DNA of 5,286 bases from the NCBI GenBank assembly GCA_905199285.1, contig CAJKFZ010000192.1, positions 1-5,286 of the forward strand, read 5' to 3'. The position numbers were made by a program, and so were the translations under genes. The notes beneath the pieces are model-generated. The model was not told the DNA's origin, did no database searches, and saw nothing but the letters and a program-made list of their open reading frames with translations. Source of the DNA: an uncultured Ruminococcus sp. GTDB taxonomy: Bacteria > Bacillota > Clostridia > Oscillospirales > Ruminococcaceae. This document shows, in pieces, positions 1 to 5,286 of this stretch; position 1 is the first letter of the stretch; each line of letters begins with the position of its first letter.

Positions 1-771
1 ATATCCCCTGTAACTTACAATAGGTTTATTCTGATTGATTTTGTCTACTATAAGAGTTATAATGCATCCTATCACACCGACATAAATCAACAGCCATGCT
101 ATCCCGTACAAAGCCAAGCATTCCGATGACATTATATAATGCGGTTTTATTATGTTTTTCTCTACGTCATAGAAAGTTGTATAACTTATATAGAAATTGC
201 CTAATGAAACAAGCGATATCTTTTTCGATATTTGCAGAATATTCCCTTCCTTGTCAAATATGGCAACACGGCATTTTTTATATTTATTACAAAACTCTAA
301 AAAAGCCTCCTCACCGTACGGATCATTGTATTGAATAAGCCATTCGTTCGGCAATCCGATATGCTGACTGACCGTATAAGGTGTTCCGTTATATTTTTCA
401 TTATAATCCGGAACCTCATCAGAGTCCTGTATCAAAATACTTAAATGCGCATCTTTCATGTGCATAAGCATACTTCGGAAACCGTCAATATCATATGATA
501 CGATCTGGCTGTTTTCTGGAATACTTTCAGGAACATCTATAGTAAAATTTCTTATTGGGTCTTTTGCTGATCTATTGATAATACAATTAAAATCTGTATA
601 TCTTTCGTCTTTTTCATCAAACGGAATAAGCAGATCAACGTATTTATCCGCCATATATTCACCTTTAAACTCAAAATCAAAACTACTATTGTAATATGCG
701 CAGCCGCTAAACATGAACATAATTCCGGCTAACATAGTTATTATAACGAGAATTTTAATGTACCTTTTCAC
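1..771 (-). CDS. Putative lipoprotein with C-terminal transmembrane helix, unknown family, 3' end cut off by the window
   Basis: The frame is open from a GTG at 771 to base 1 (257 codons, no stop), so the C-terminus is missing. I chose GTG because a strong Shine-Dalgarno lies 7 bases upstream and a promoter lies just before it. The N-terminus looks like a lipoprotein signal: basic MKRYIK, a hydrophobic stretch at about residues 7-21, then the lipobox-like FSGC with Cys24 as the predicted lipidated residue. A polar, acidic, Tyr-rich region follows (about 25-215; for example DEKDER at 52-57, and the segment IFDKEGNIL at 171-179). A hydrophobic helix at about 219-242 is followed by lysines, which suggests an outside domain held by a lipid and a helix with a cytoplasmic tail. 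I do not recognise the family. An uncleaved first helix is the alternative reading. Sampled stretches are about 23-37% GC, against about 40-50% in neighbouring genes, so the gene may be lineage-specific or acquired (inference). It follows the lysA terminator in the same orientation and has its own promoter. Confidence 0.82.
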   Translation of the reverse strand, partial: MKRYIKILVIITMLAGIMFMFSGCAYYNSSFDFEFKGEYMADKYVDLLIPFDEKDERYTDFNCIINRSAKDPIRNFTIDVPESIPENSQIVSYDIDGFRSMLMHMKDAHLSILIQDSDEVPDYNEKYNGTPYTVSQHIGLPNEWLIQYNDPYGEEAFLEFCNKYKKCRVAIFDKEGNILQISKKISLVSLGNFYISYTTFYDVEKNIIKPHYIMSSECLALYGIAWLLIYVGVIGCIITLIVDKINQNKPIVSYRGY

Positions 772-778
772 ACGATCA

Positions 779-787
779 CCGCCCTTT
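779..787 (-). promoter_or_regulatory. Ribosome binding site that decides the GTG start of the lipoprotein gene
   Basis: On the minus strand the sequence reads AAAGGGCGGTGATC just before the start. It resembles the complement of the 16S rRNA 3' tail (AAAGGAGGTGATC) with one extra base. The GG ends 7 bases before GTG at 771. An overlapping GTG at 773 is followed at once by TGA, so only the one at 771 can be the start. Confidence 0.75.
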
Positions 788-793
788 GTGTAT

Positions 794-822
794 ATTTTAC
801 ACAATTTTCCTGTAACCGTCAA
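794..822 (-). promoter_or_regulatory. Sigma-A type promoter of the lipoprotein gene
   Basis: On the minus strand TTGACG (822-817) and TAAAAT (799-794) are separated by exactly 17 bases. Each box differs from the housekeeping consensus by one base. The predicted transcription start is near 787, so the leader would be only about 16 bases and would begin at the Shine-Dalgarno. The promoter lies downstream of the lysA terminator, so the lipoprotein gene should be transcribed independently of the lon-engB-lysA unit. No operator-like inverted repeat is evident around it. Confidence 0.75.
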
Positions 823-842
823 TTAAAATAGCATTACAAATA

Positions 843-875
843 ATAACAAAAACAGCCCCGATTTCTCGGAGCTGT
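843..875 (-). terminator. Intrinsic terminator closing the lon-engB-lysA unit
   Basis: The RNA folds into a 10-bp stem (ACAGCUCCGA with UCGGGGCUGU, one G-U pair) around a GAAA tetraloop of the GNRA type (loop 865-862). It is followed by a U-rich run, UUUUGUU, from 851. The stem begins 10 bases after the lysA stop codon. The opposite strand has no U-run after the stem, so termination is expected only for minus-strand transcripts. Confidence 0.93.
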
Positions 876-885
876 AAAACATTTG

Positions 886-2184
886 TTATATATCGTTTCT
901 GATAATATCGTCAAGTGTTTCACGCTTTACAGCGATTCTTGACTCGCCGTTATTCACGAAAACGACTGCTGGTTTCTGGAGTCGGTTATAGTTTGAGGAC
1001 ATTGAATAATTGTATGCTCCCGTAGCACATACAGCTATTATATCTCCTGATTCAGCGTGCTGGAGCGGCATATTTTCGCCGATAAGATCTCCGCTTTCAC
1101 AGCATTTCCCGGCAATAGTTACTCTCTCGCTGCGCTCTTCATTTGCTTTGTTTGCAACAATAGCTTCGTATTCGGATTTATAAAGGATATATCTCGGACT
1201 GTCAGCCATACTTCCGTCAATCGATACATAAGTTCTGATATTTGGAATCTCCTTGCGTGCGCCGACCTTATAAAGCGTGATTCCGGCAGGAGCAGCAATA
1301 GATCTGCCCGGTTCGATATAGATAAACGGCTGAGCGATTCCAAGTTTTTCACATTCGTTCTTAACGACCTCAGAAACACGCTCCATGTATGTCTCAAACG
1401 GAGCCGGATCGTGCTCGTTCAGATACTTGATTCCAAATCCGCCGCCGAGATTGAGTCCCTCGATTTCGTAATTCAGCTCATTCTTTACCTTTGCAATGAA
1501 TTCAAGCATAACCTTTGCAGCTTCTTCAAACGGATCAATGTCAAAAATCTGCGAACCTATATGGCAGTGTACGCCCATAAGCTTTACGTTTTTGCATTCT
1601 ATTGCCTGTTTTACTGCCTCAAAAGCCTCACCTGTTTCAAGAGCAAAACCAAATTTGCTGTCTATCTGTCCTGTTTTGATAAAATCGTGGGTATGAGCGT
1701 CTATTCCCGGTTTGATGCGGAACATGATATGAGGAACAGCATTCTTTTCCGCAGCAATATTTTCCAGACGAAGAAGCTCGCTGATATTGTCAACGATAAT
1801 GTGTCCCACTCCGCATTCTACCGCATAACTAAGCTCTTCATCAGTTTTGTTGTTGCCGTGGAATCCGACTTTTTCCATGGGAAAACCGGCTTTAACAGCA
1901 GTGTAAAGCTCACCTATCGAAACAGCGTCAAGTCCCATTCCCTCGCTTGCAACTATCCTGCACATTTCAAGGCAGGAAAACGCTTTGCTCGCATAACACG
2001 CAAGTCCTTTGCCATCGTAAAACTTACCGATGCTGTCGTTAAAACGGCGGCAAGCGCTTCTTACGGTCTGCTCATCCATTACATAAAGCGGAGTGCCGTA
2101 TTCAGCAGCGAGCTCGACCGTATCTGCTCCGCCGATCGTGAGATGTCCTTTTTCGTTTACGTTAAGATTTTCAGATACAAACAT
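886..2184 (-). CDS. lysA: Diaminopimelate decarboxylase
   Basis: This cytoplasmic, PLP-dependent enzyme converts meso-2,6-diaminopimelate to L-lysine and CO2, the last step of lysine synthesis. The 432-residue product has the usual family length. The alanine-racemase-like barrel comes first: YASKA with Lys67 as the expected PLP Schiff-base lysine, HGNNK (109-113), HCHIGSQ (206-212), GGGFG (247-251, phosphate binding) and EPGRS (291-295). The C-terminal beta domain carries the CESGD motif (Cys362-Asp366), with Cys362 and Glu363 expected at the active site across the dimer, and Tyr391 in GAYNYSM. HIGSQ and CESGD favour this enzyme over ornithine/arginine or carboxynorspermidine decarboxylases. 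The ATG at 2184 is chosen because AAAGGA sits 9 bases upstream and the protein begins at the typical N-terminus. An in-frame upstream ATG at 2277 would add 31 residues overlapping engB and is not credible. The gene follows engB after 19 bases and has no leader or lysine riboswitch of its own, so it should be transcribed from upstream. Confidence 0.97.
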   Translation of the reverse strand: MFVSENLNVNEKGHLTIGGADTVELAAEYGTPLYVMDEQTVRSACRRFNDSIGKFYDGKGLACYASKAFSCLEMCRIVASEGMGLDAVSIGELYTAVKAGFPMEKVGFHGNNKTDEELSYAVECGVGHIIVDNISELLRLENIAAEKNAVPHIMFRIKPGIDAHTHDFIKTGQIDSKFGFALETGEAFEAVKQAIECKNVKLMGVHCHIGSQIFDIDPFEEAAKVMLEFIAKVKNELNYEIEGLNLGGGFGIKYLNEHDPAPFETYMERVSEVVKNECEKLGIAQPFIYIEPGRSIAAPAGITLYKVGARKEIPNIRTYVSIDGSMADSPRYILYKSEYEAIVANKANEERSERVTIAGKCCESGDLIGENMPLQHAESGDIIAVCATGAYNYSMSSNYNRLQKPAVVFVNNGESRIAVKRETLDDIIRNDI

Positions 2185-2193
2185 TTTTACTCT

Positions 2194-2199
2194 TCCTTT
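2194..2199 (-). promoter_or_regulatory. Ribosome binding site of lysA
   Basis: AAAGGA on the minus strand ends 9 bases before the ATG at 2184 and lies entirely in the 19-base gap after the engB stop. It supports the 432-residue LysA over the longer reading frame beginning at 2277. Confidence 0.8.
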
Positions 2200-2203
2200 C
2201 GGG

Positions 2204-2845
2204 TTATATAGAATCCGATGTATTGTCCTCGGATTCATCATCAACAGCGACGTCATTGTCGTCTGCGATTGCCTCAACTATACGTTTAAGCTCGTCAACG
2301 CCTTCAAAGGTCTGGGAAGAAAACGGTATAACGTGCATCTCCTCAAAATATGGTATTTCTTCTTTGAAAGCTTCCATACGCTTGATCCGTTCCATTTTTT
2401 TAAGCTTGTCAGCTTTGGTAAGAACAAGCACAAACGGCATTTCTGTATCTATAAGATAATCTATCATATGAAGATCGTCTTTGGTCGGAGCATGACGTAT
2501 ATCAACAAGCATAAACACAAGCCTTATATCTCTGTCAGAGCTGAGATATCCTTCGATAAGTCCTGCCCAGCGGTCTTTATCAGCTTTCGAGACTTTCGCA
2601 TAGCCGTATCCCGGAAGATCCACAAAATATATATTTTCAAGACCGTAAAAATTTATAGTTGCCGTTTTTCCCGGAACAGAACTTACTCTTGCAAGATTTT
2701 TCCGATTGAAGAGCTTGTTGATAAGCGTTGATTTGCCGACGTTTGAATGACCGGCAAAAGCGATCTCTATCCGCTGGGATTCAGGTATCTGGGAAAATTT
2801 TCCATATGATGCGGTAAATTCCGCCTTATTATAGTTAAGCTTCAA
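2204..2845 (-). CDS. engB: Ribosome biogenesis GTP-binding protein EngB (YsxC/YihA)
   Basis: EngB is a TRAFAC-class cytoplasmic GTPase needed for late assembly of the 50S ribosomal subunit, and it is essential in Bacillus subtilis and Escherichia coli (family knowledge). The 213-residue product shows the GTPase motifs in order: G1 GHSNVGKST (32-40), the G2 region GKTATINFY with Thr61/Thr63, G3 DLPGYGYAK (76-84, the family hallmark), G4 TKAD (143-146) and G5 FSSQ (175-178). The family G1 is usually GRSNVGKSS, so His33 and Thr40 are mild variants; the catalytic Lys38 is kept. It ends in an acidic, disordered-looking tail (about 195-211), which explains a length slightly above the usual roughly 195-200. 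The start is TTG at 2845; there is no in-frame ATG before residue 112, and AAGGAGG lies 8 bases upstream. It follows lon by 24 bases, the same pairing as in Bacillus, and precedes lysA by 19. Confidence 0.97.
   Translation of the reverse strand: MKLNYNKAEFTASYGKFSQIPESQRIEIAFAGHSNVGKSTLINKLFNRKNLARVSSVPGKTATINFYGLENIYFVDLPGYGYAKVSKADKDRWAGLIEGYLSSDRDIRLVFMLVDIRHAPTKDDLHMIDYLIDTEMPFVLVLTKADKLKKMERIKRMEAFKEEIPYFEEMHVIPFSSQTFEGVDELKRIVEAIADDNDVAVDDESEDNTSDSI
2211..2236 (-). repeat. Perfect 8-bp inverted repeat in the engB 3' end
   Basis: GAATCCGA and TCGGATTC are exact inverted copies separated by 10 bases. They fall in the codons for the acidic EngB tail and end 5 bases before the engB stop codon. 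The RNA could form a hairpin 26 bases upstream of the lysA start. No U-run follows, so it is not a classic terminator. A match of this size could arise by chance in a window of this length. Confidence 0.5.
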
Positions 2846-2853
2846 GGCTTTCC

Positions 2854-2860
2854 CCTCCTT
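2854..2860 (-). promoter_or_regulatory. Strong ribosome binding site that decides the TTG start of engB
   Basis: The minus strand reads AAGGAGG, a full anti-16S match, ending 8 bases before TTG at 2845. It lies inside the 24-base lon-engB gap. It is the main evidence for the non-ATG start and fits the expected EngB N-terminus. Confidence 0.88.
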
Positions 2861-2869
2861 TTCTGCGTT

Positions 2870-5221
2870 TTACTGATCGTTATTTATAAGAGCCGTATTA
2901 AGAACATCGGTTATCCTTTCAGCGCAGACAAATTCTATCGCTTCCTTAATGACATCATCGACTTCTTCAAGATCAGGCTTGTTTGCTGCCGGAATTATAA
3001 CCGTTTTGATTCCGGCTTTATAAGCAGCCATAGTTTTTTCACGAAGTCCGCCTATGGGAAGAACCTTTCCGTGAAGCGTTATTTCACCCGTCATAGCCAC
3101 ATCTGCTCGAACCGGAAGTCCTGAAAGAGCCGACACAAGAGCCGTTGTCATAGTTACTCCGGCTGATGGTCCATCCTTTGGAACAGCTCCCTCCGGAGCA
3201 TGGATATGCAGATCGTTTTCTTTATAAAAATCAGGATTAATACCGTATTTTTCTGCAATTCCTCTTACATAGCTGACAGCTATTTTCGAGCTTTCTTTCA
3301 TAACATCGCCAAGCGAACCGGTAACTTCAATTTTCCCGCTTCCTTTAAGAACAAGAACCTCAAGCGGCATAAGCACTCCGCCGACAGAAGTCCATGCAAG
3401 ACCGTTTACAACTCCGACCTGATTTTCTTTTGATGAAATATCCTCAAGATATTTTCTTACTCCGAGAAGCGTTTCAAGATCCTTTGATTTAACCGAAATA
3501 CGTTTCGCTTCACCCGATGCGATTTTCTTTGCAGCTTTTCGGCAAAGAGACGCAATGCAGCGTTCAAGCGAGCGGACTCCTGCCTCTTTTGTATAGAATC
3601 CTATCACATCATGAATTGCTTCATCAGCTATTTTAAGCTGCGAAGCTTTCAAGCCGTGTTCTTTAAGCTGCTTAGGTATAAGATGTTCTTTCGCAATATG
3701 AAATTTTTCCTCCGCAGTGTAGCTTGGAAGCTCGATCACTTCCATACGGTCAAGAAGAGGCGCAGGGATCGCTGAGATGTTGTTGGCAGTAGTTATAAAA
3801 ACTGCTTTGCTCAGGTCAAACGGCACTTCAATGTAATGATCACGAAAAGCGTTATTCTGCTCGCCGTCAAGAACCTCGAGCATTGCTGACGAAGGATCAC
3901 CCTTAATGTCGCTGCAAAGCTTATCTATCTCATCAAAAAGAATAAGCGGATTTGCCGTTCCTGCTTGCTGAAGAGCTGTTATTATACGTCCCGGCATCGC
4001 TCCGACGTAAGTTTTTCTGTGCCCTCTTATATCAGCTTCATCACGGACTCCGCCGAGAGAAACTCTTGCATATTTCCGCCCCATAGCCTTTGCGATAGAT
4101 CTTGCGATAGATGTTTTTCCGATTCCGGGAGGTCCGGCAAGACAGATTATCTGTCCCTTTATTTCCGGATTCAGCATATGAACCGCAAGAAATTCCAATA
4201 TACGTTCCTTGACCTTTTTAAGACCGTAATGCTCTTTTTCAAGAACAGCTTCGGCTTTTTCAATTGAAAGTTTTGCTTTCGTATACTTTCCCCATGGAAG
4301 ATCAAGAACAGTATCAAGATAATTTTTTATAACAAACGCTTCTTGAGAAGCAGGAGGAAGTTTTGTAAGTTTATCCGCTTCTTTAAAAAGTTTTTCTTTA
4401 CTTTTATCGTCAAGCTTCAACGCCATAATATCATTTATGTAATTAAACGCATCTTCGCCGTCATCTTCGCCAAGCTGTTCCTGAATAACCCTCAGCTGTT
4501 CACGCAGGTAATATTCACGCTGTCCCTTATCAATGCTGTTTTTGGTCTGCTCATTTATAAGATTTTCAAGCTCAAGTATCTCCACCTCGGAAGTAAGGCA
4601 GGCATACAGAACTGAAAGTTTATTCATGATGTTTGATTCTTCAAGAAGAGTCTGCTTGTCTCTGTAATTGAGTCCGCAGTTGAACGTTACCGTTTCAAAA
4701 AGTTTTATCGGAGAATCCTGAGTCATTACAGACGCAAGAAGCTCTCTCGGCATTTTCGGGAAAAAGGTTGAATATTTTTCAAAAATATCTTTTACAGAGC
4801 GCATAATGGCTTCTGCTTCAACCTCGTCATATTTTGCTCTTGAGTAAGCCGGAGAACGTTTTATTTCAGCTCTTAAAGAATCGCCATCGTCAATAAGACG
4901 AACAAGATTTGCTTTATAAACGCCCTCAACAAGAACTTTCATTGCATTATCAGGCAGCTTAAGAACCTGCTTTATTTCTGCTACAACTCCTACCTTATAA
5001 AGATCAGAAGCTTTTGGATTTTCAACATAGACTTCGTGCTGAGCTATAAGGAAAATTTTCCCTCCGTCTTTAACTGCACGTTCGATAGCCTTTACCGACT
5101 TTTCCCGTGAAACGTCAAAATGCATGATCATCTTAGGAAAAGCAACAAGCCCTCTCATTGCAATTGTATGAAGTACAAGACCATTTTCAATGTTTTTATC
5201 GCTTTTTACGGTCTGTTCCAT
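2870..5221 (-). CDS. lon: ATP-dependent endopeptidase La (Lon protease, LonA type)
   Basis: Lon is a cytoplasmic, homohexameric AAA+ serine protease that unfolds and degrades damaged and selected regulatory proteins. The 783 residues match the family length (about 775-785). Domains in order: N-terminal substrate-binding domain (about 14-205); coiled-coil/helical linker (about 205-290) containing GQREYYLREQL; AAA+ module with Walker A GPPGIGKT (363-370, Lys369), Walker B LILFDE (426-431), sensor 1 TTANN (477-481), arginine finger Arg492 and sensor 2 Arg550; then the protease domain with PKDGPSAG and the Ser686-Lys729 catalytic dyad. The 43-residue dyad spacing matches E. coli Lon. There is no membrane segment between the Walker motifs, which excludes LonB. 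I chose ATG at 5221 over an in-frame GTG at 5233 because GTGGTGAT lies just upstream of the ATG, whereas the GTG has no such site. Val616 in the VGGV stretch replaces the acidic residue found in E. coli and B. subtilis Lon. The gene leads the engB-lysA cluster. No CIRCE or CtsR site is visible in the short upstream region. Confidence 0.98.
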   Translation of the reverse strand: MEQTVKSDKNIENGLVLHTIAMRGLVAFPKMIMHFDVSREKSVKAIERAVKDGGKIFLIAQHEVYVENPKASDLYKVGVVAEIKQVLKLPDNAMKVLVEGVYKANLVRLIDDGDSLRAEIKRSPAYSRAKYDEVEAEAIMRSVKDIFEKYSTFFPKMPRELLASVMTQDSPIKLFETVTFNCGLNYRDKQTLLEESNIMNKLSVLYACLTSEVEILELENLINEQTKNSIDKGQREYYLREQLRVIQEQLGEDDGEDAFNYINDIMALKLDDKSKEKLFKEADKLTKLPPASQEAFVIKNYLDTVLDLPWGKYTKAKLSIEKAEAVLEKEHYGLKKVKERILEFLAVHMLNPEIKGQIICLAGPPGIGKTSIARSIAKAMGRKYARVSLGGVRDEADIRGHRKTYVGAMPGRIITALQQAGTANPLILFDEIDKLCSDIKGDPSSAMLEVLDGEQNNAFRDHYIEVPFDLSKAVFITTANNISAIPAPLLDRMEVIELPSYTAEEKFHIAKEHLIPKQLKEHGLKASQLKIADEAIHDVIGFYTKEAGVRSLERCIASLCRKAAKKIASGEAKRISVKSKDLETLLGVRKYLEDISSKENQVGVVNGLAWTSVGGVLMPLEVLVLKGSGKIEVTGSLGDVMKESSKIAVSYVRGIAEKYGINPDFYKENDLHIHAPEGAVPKDGPSAGVTMTTALVSALSGLPVRADVAMTGEITLHGKVLPIGGLREKTMAAYKAGIKTVIIPAANKPDLEEVDDVIKEAIEFVCAERITDVLNTALINNDQ

Positions 5222-5225
5222 ATTT

Positions 5226-5233
5226 ATCACCAC
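5226..5233 (-). promoter_or_regulatory. Ribosome binding site that decides the lon start
   Basis: The minus strand reads GTGGTGAT, a 7-of-8 match to GAGGTGAT (complement of the 16S tail), ending 4 bases before the ATG at 5221. Starting at the GTG at 5233 would consume this site and leave only CAGCAGAAAT upstream, which is not a ribosome binding site. Confidence 0.65.
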
Positions 5234-5267
5234 ATTTCTGCTGTATTGATCATAAACGATATTTTTT

Positions 5268-5273
5268 ATTATA
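5268..5273 (-). promoter_or_regulatory. Probable -10 box of the lon promoter
   Basis: A perfect TATAAT on the minus strand lies 46 bases upstream of the lon ATG, which would give a leader of about 40 bases. With a 17-base spacer the -35 box would fall at about 5291-5296, outside the window, so the promoter cannot be confirmed. The surrounding AT-rich DNA could produce such a box by chance. Confidence 0.5.
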
Positions 5274-5286
5274 CTATATTTAATTT

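Larger units (their letters stand above)
843..5273 (-). other. Predicted lon-engB-lysA transcription unit
   Basis: The three genes share orientation, are separated by 24 and 19 bases, and have no terminator between them. A candidate -10 box stands before lon, and a strong terminator follows lysA. I saw no convincing promoter in either short gap. An internal promoter inside lon or engB remains possible, so co-transcription is inferred and not shown. Confidence 0.75.

Noticed and set aside
96..694. Two short plus-strand frames (96-338 and 458-694) in the otherwise unannotated left part
   Set aside because: The minus strand has one continuous 257-codon frame here with promoter, ribosome binding site and signal sequence. 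The plus-strand frames are its shadows.
772..885. Possible small gene or regulatory RNA in the gap between lysA and the lipoprotein gene
   Set aside because: The 114 bases are accounted for by the lysA terminator, the promoter and the ribosome binding site. No further open frame or structured element is visible.
1057..2211. Long plus-strand open frame (384 codons) opposite lysA
   Set aside because: It is fully antisense to a clear diaminopimelate decarboxylase gene, has a Ser/Phe/Lys/Arg-rich product with no recognisable motif, and lacks a credible ribosome binding site. It reflects the codon pattern of the opposite strand.
2185..2277. Longer LysA beginning at the ATG at 2277
   Set aside because: The extra 31 residues overlap the engB coding region in another frame and do not resemble a LysA N-terminus. 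A good ribosome binding site precedes the ATG at 2184.
2093..2731. Plus-strand open frame (212 codons) opposite engB
   Set aside because: It is antisense to all of the conserved EngB GTPase motifs except the N-terminal G1 loop, and its product shows no domain of its own.
4090..4112. Direct tandem repeat of a 12-base unit (TTGCGATAGAT twice)
   Set aside because: It encodes SIARSIAK just after the Lon Walker A motif, where related Lon proteins have similar residues. It is ordinary coding sequence.
5222..5233. Lon beginning at the GTG at 5233, four residues longer
   Set aside because: That GTG is part of the Shine-Dalgarno for the ATG at 5221, and no ribosome binding site precedes it.
5222..5286. 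CIRCE or CtsR heat-shock operator upstream of lon
   Set aside because: Neither the TTAGCACTC/GAGTGCTAA repeat nor a GGTCAAA-type tandem heptad is present in these bases. The region beyond the window cannot be judged.

Overview
The window reads as ordinary chromosomal DNA from a low-to-moderate GC Gram-positive bacterium of the Clostridia, possibly Ruminococcus/Oscillospiraceae-like. The evidence is strong Bacillota-type Shine-Dalgarno sites (several extending into GGTGAT), TTG and GTG starts, a sigma-A type promoter and the lon-engB gene pair. The assignment to Clostridia is inference from protein style, not from a search. All four genes lie on the minus strand, so transcription runs from high to low coordinates.

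Reading in the direction of transcription, positions 5286-5222 hold the lon leader with a TATAAT -10 box; its -35 box would lie outside the window. Next come lon (5221-2870, ATP-dependent protease), engB/ysxC (2845-2204, ribosome-assembly GTPase, TTG start) and lysA (2184-886, diaminopimelate decarboxylase). The gaps are only 24 and 19 bases, each filled by a ribosome binding site. An intrinsic terminator at 875-843 closes this unit, so the three genes are most simply one operon. It joins protein quality control, 50S subunit maturation and the last step of lysine synthesis.

After the terminator, the 114-base gap (772-885) carries a near-consensus promoter (822-794) for a separate gene that starts with GTG at 771 and is still open at base 1. 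It encodes an unrecognised lipoprotein-like membrane protein with a lipobox and a C-terminal transmembrane helix. It is the only gene here without a recognisable family and is visibly more AT-rich than its neighbours.

No RNA genes, mobile elements, CRISPR arrays or riboswitches were seen, and no plus-strand gene is credible. I found no convincing new multi-gene system. The lipoprotein gene is the main unknown, followed by small regulatory details at the operon junctions.
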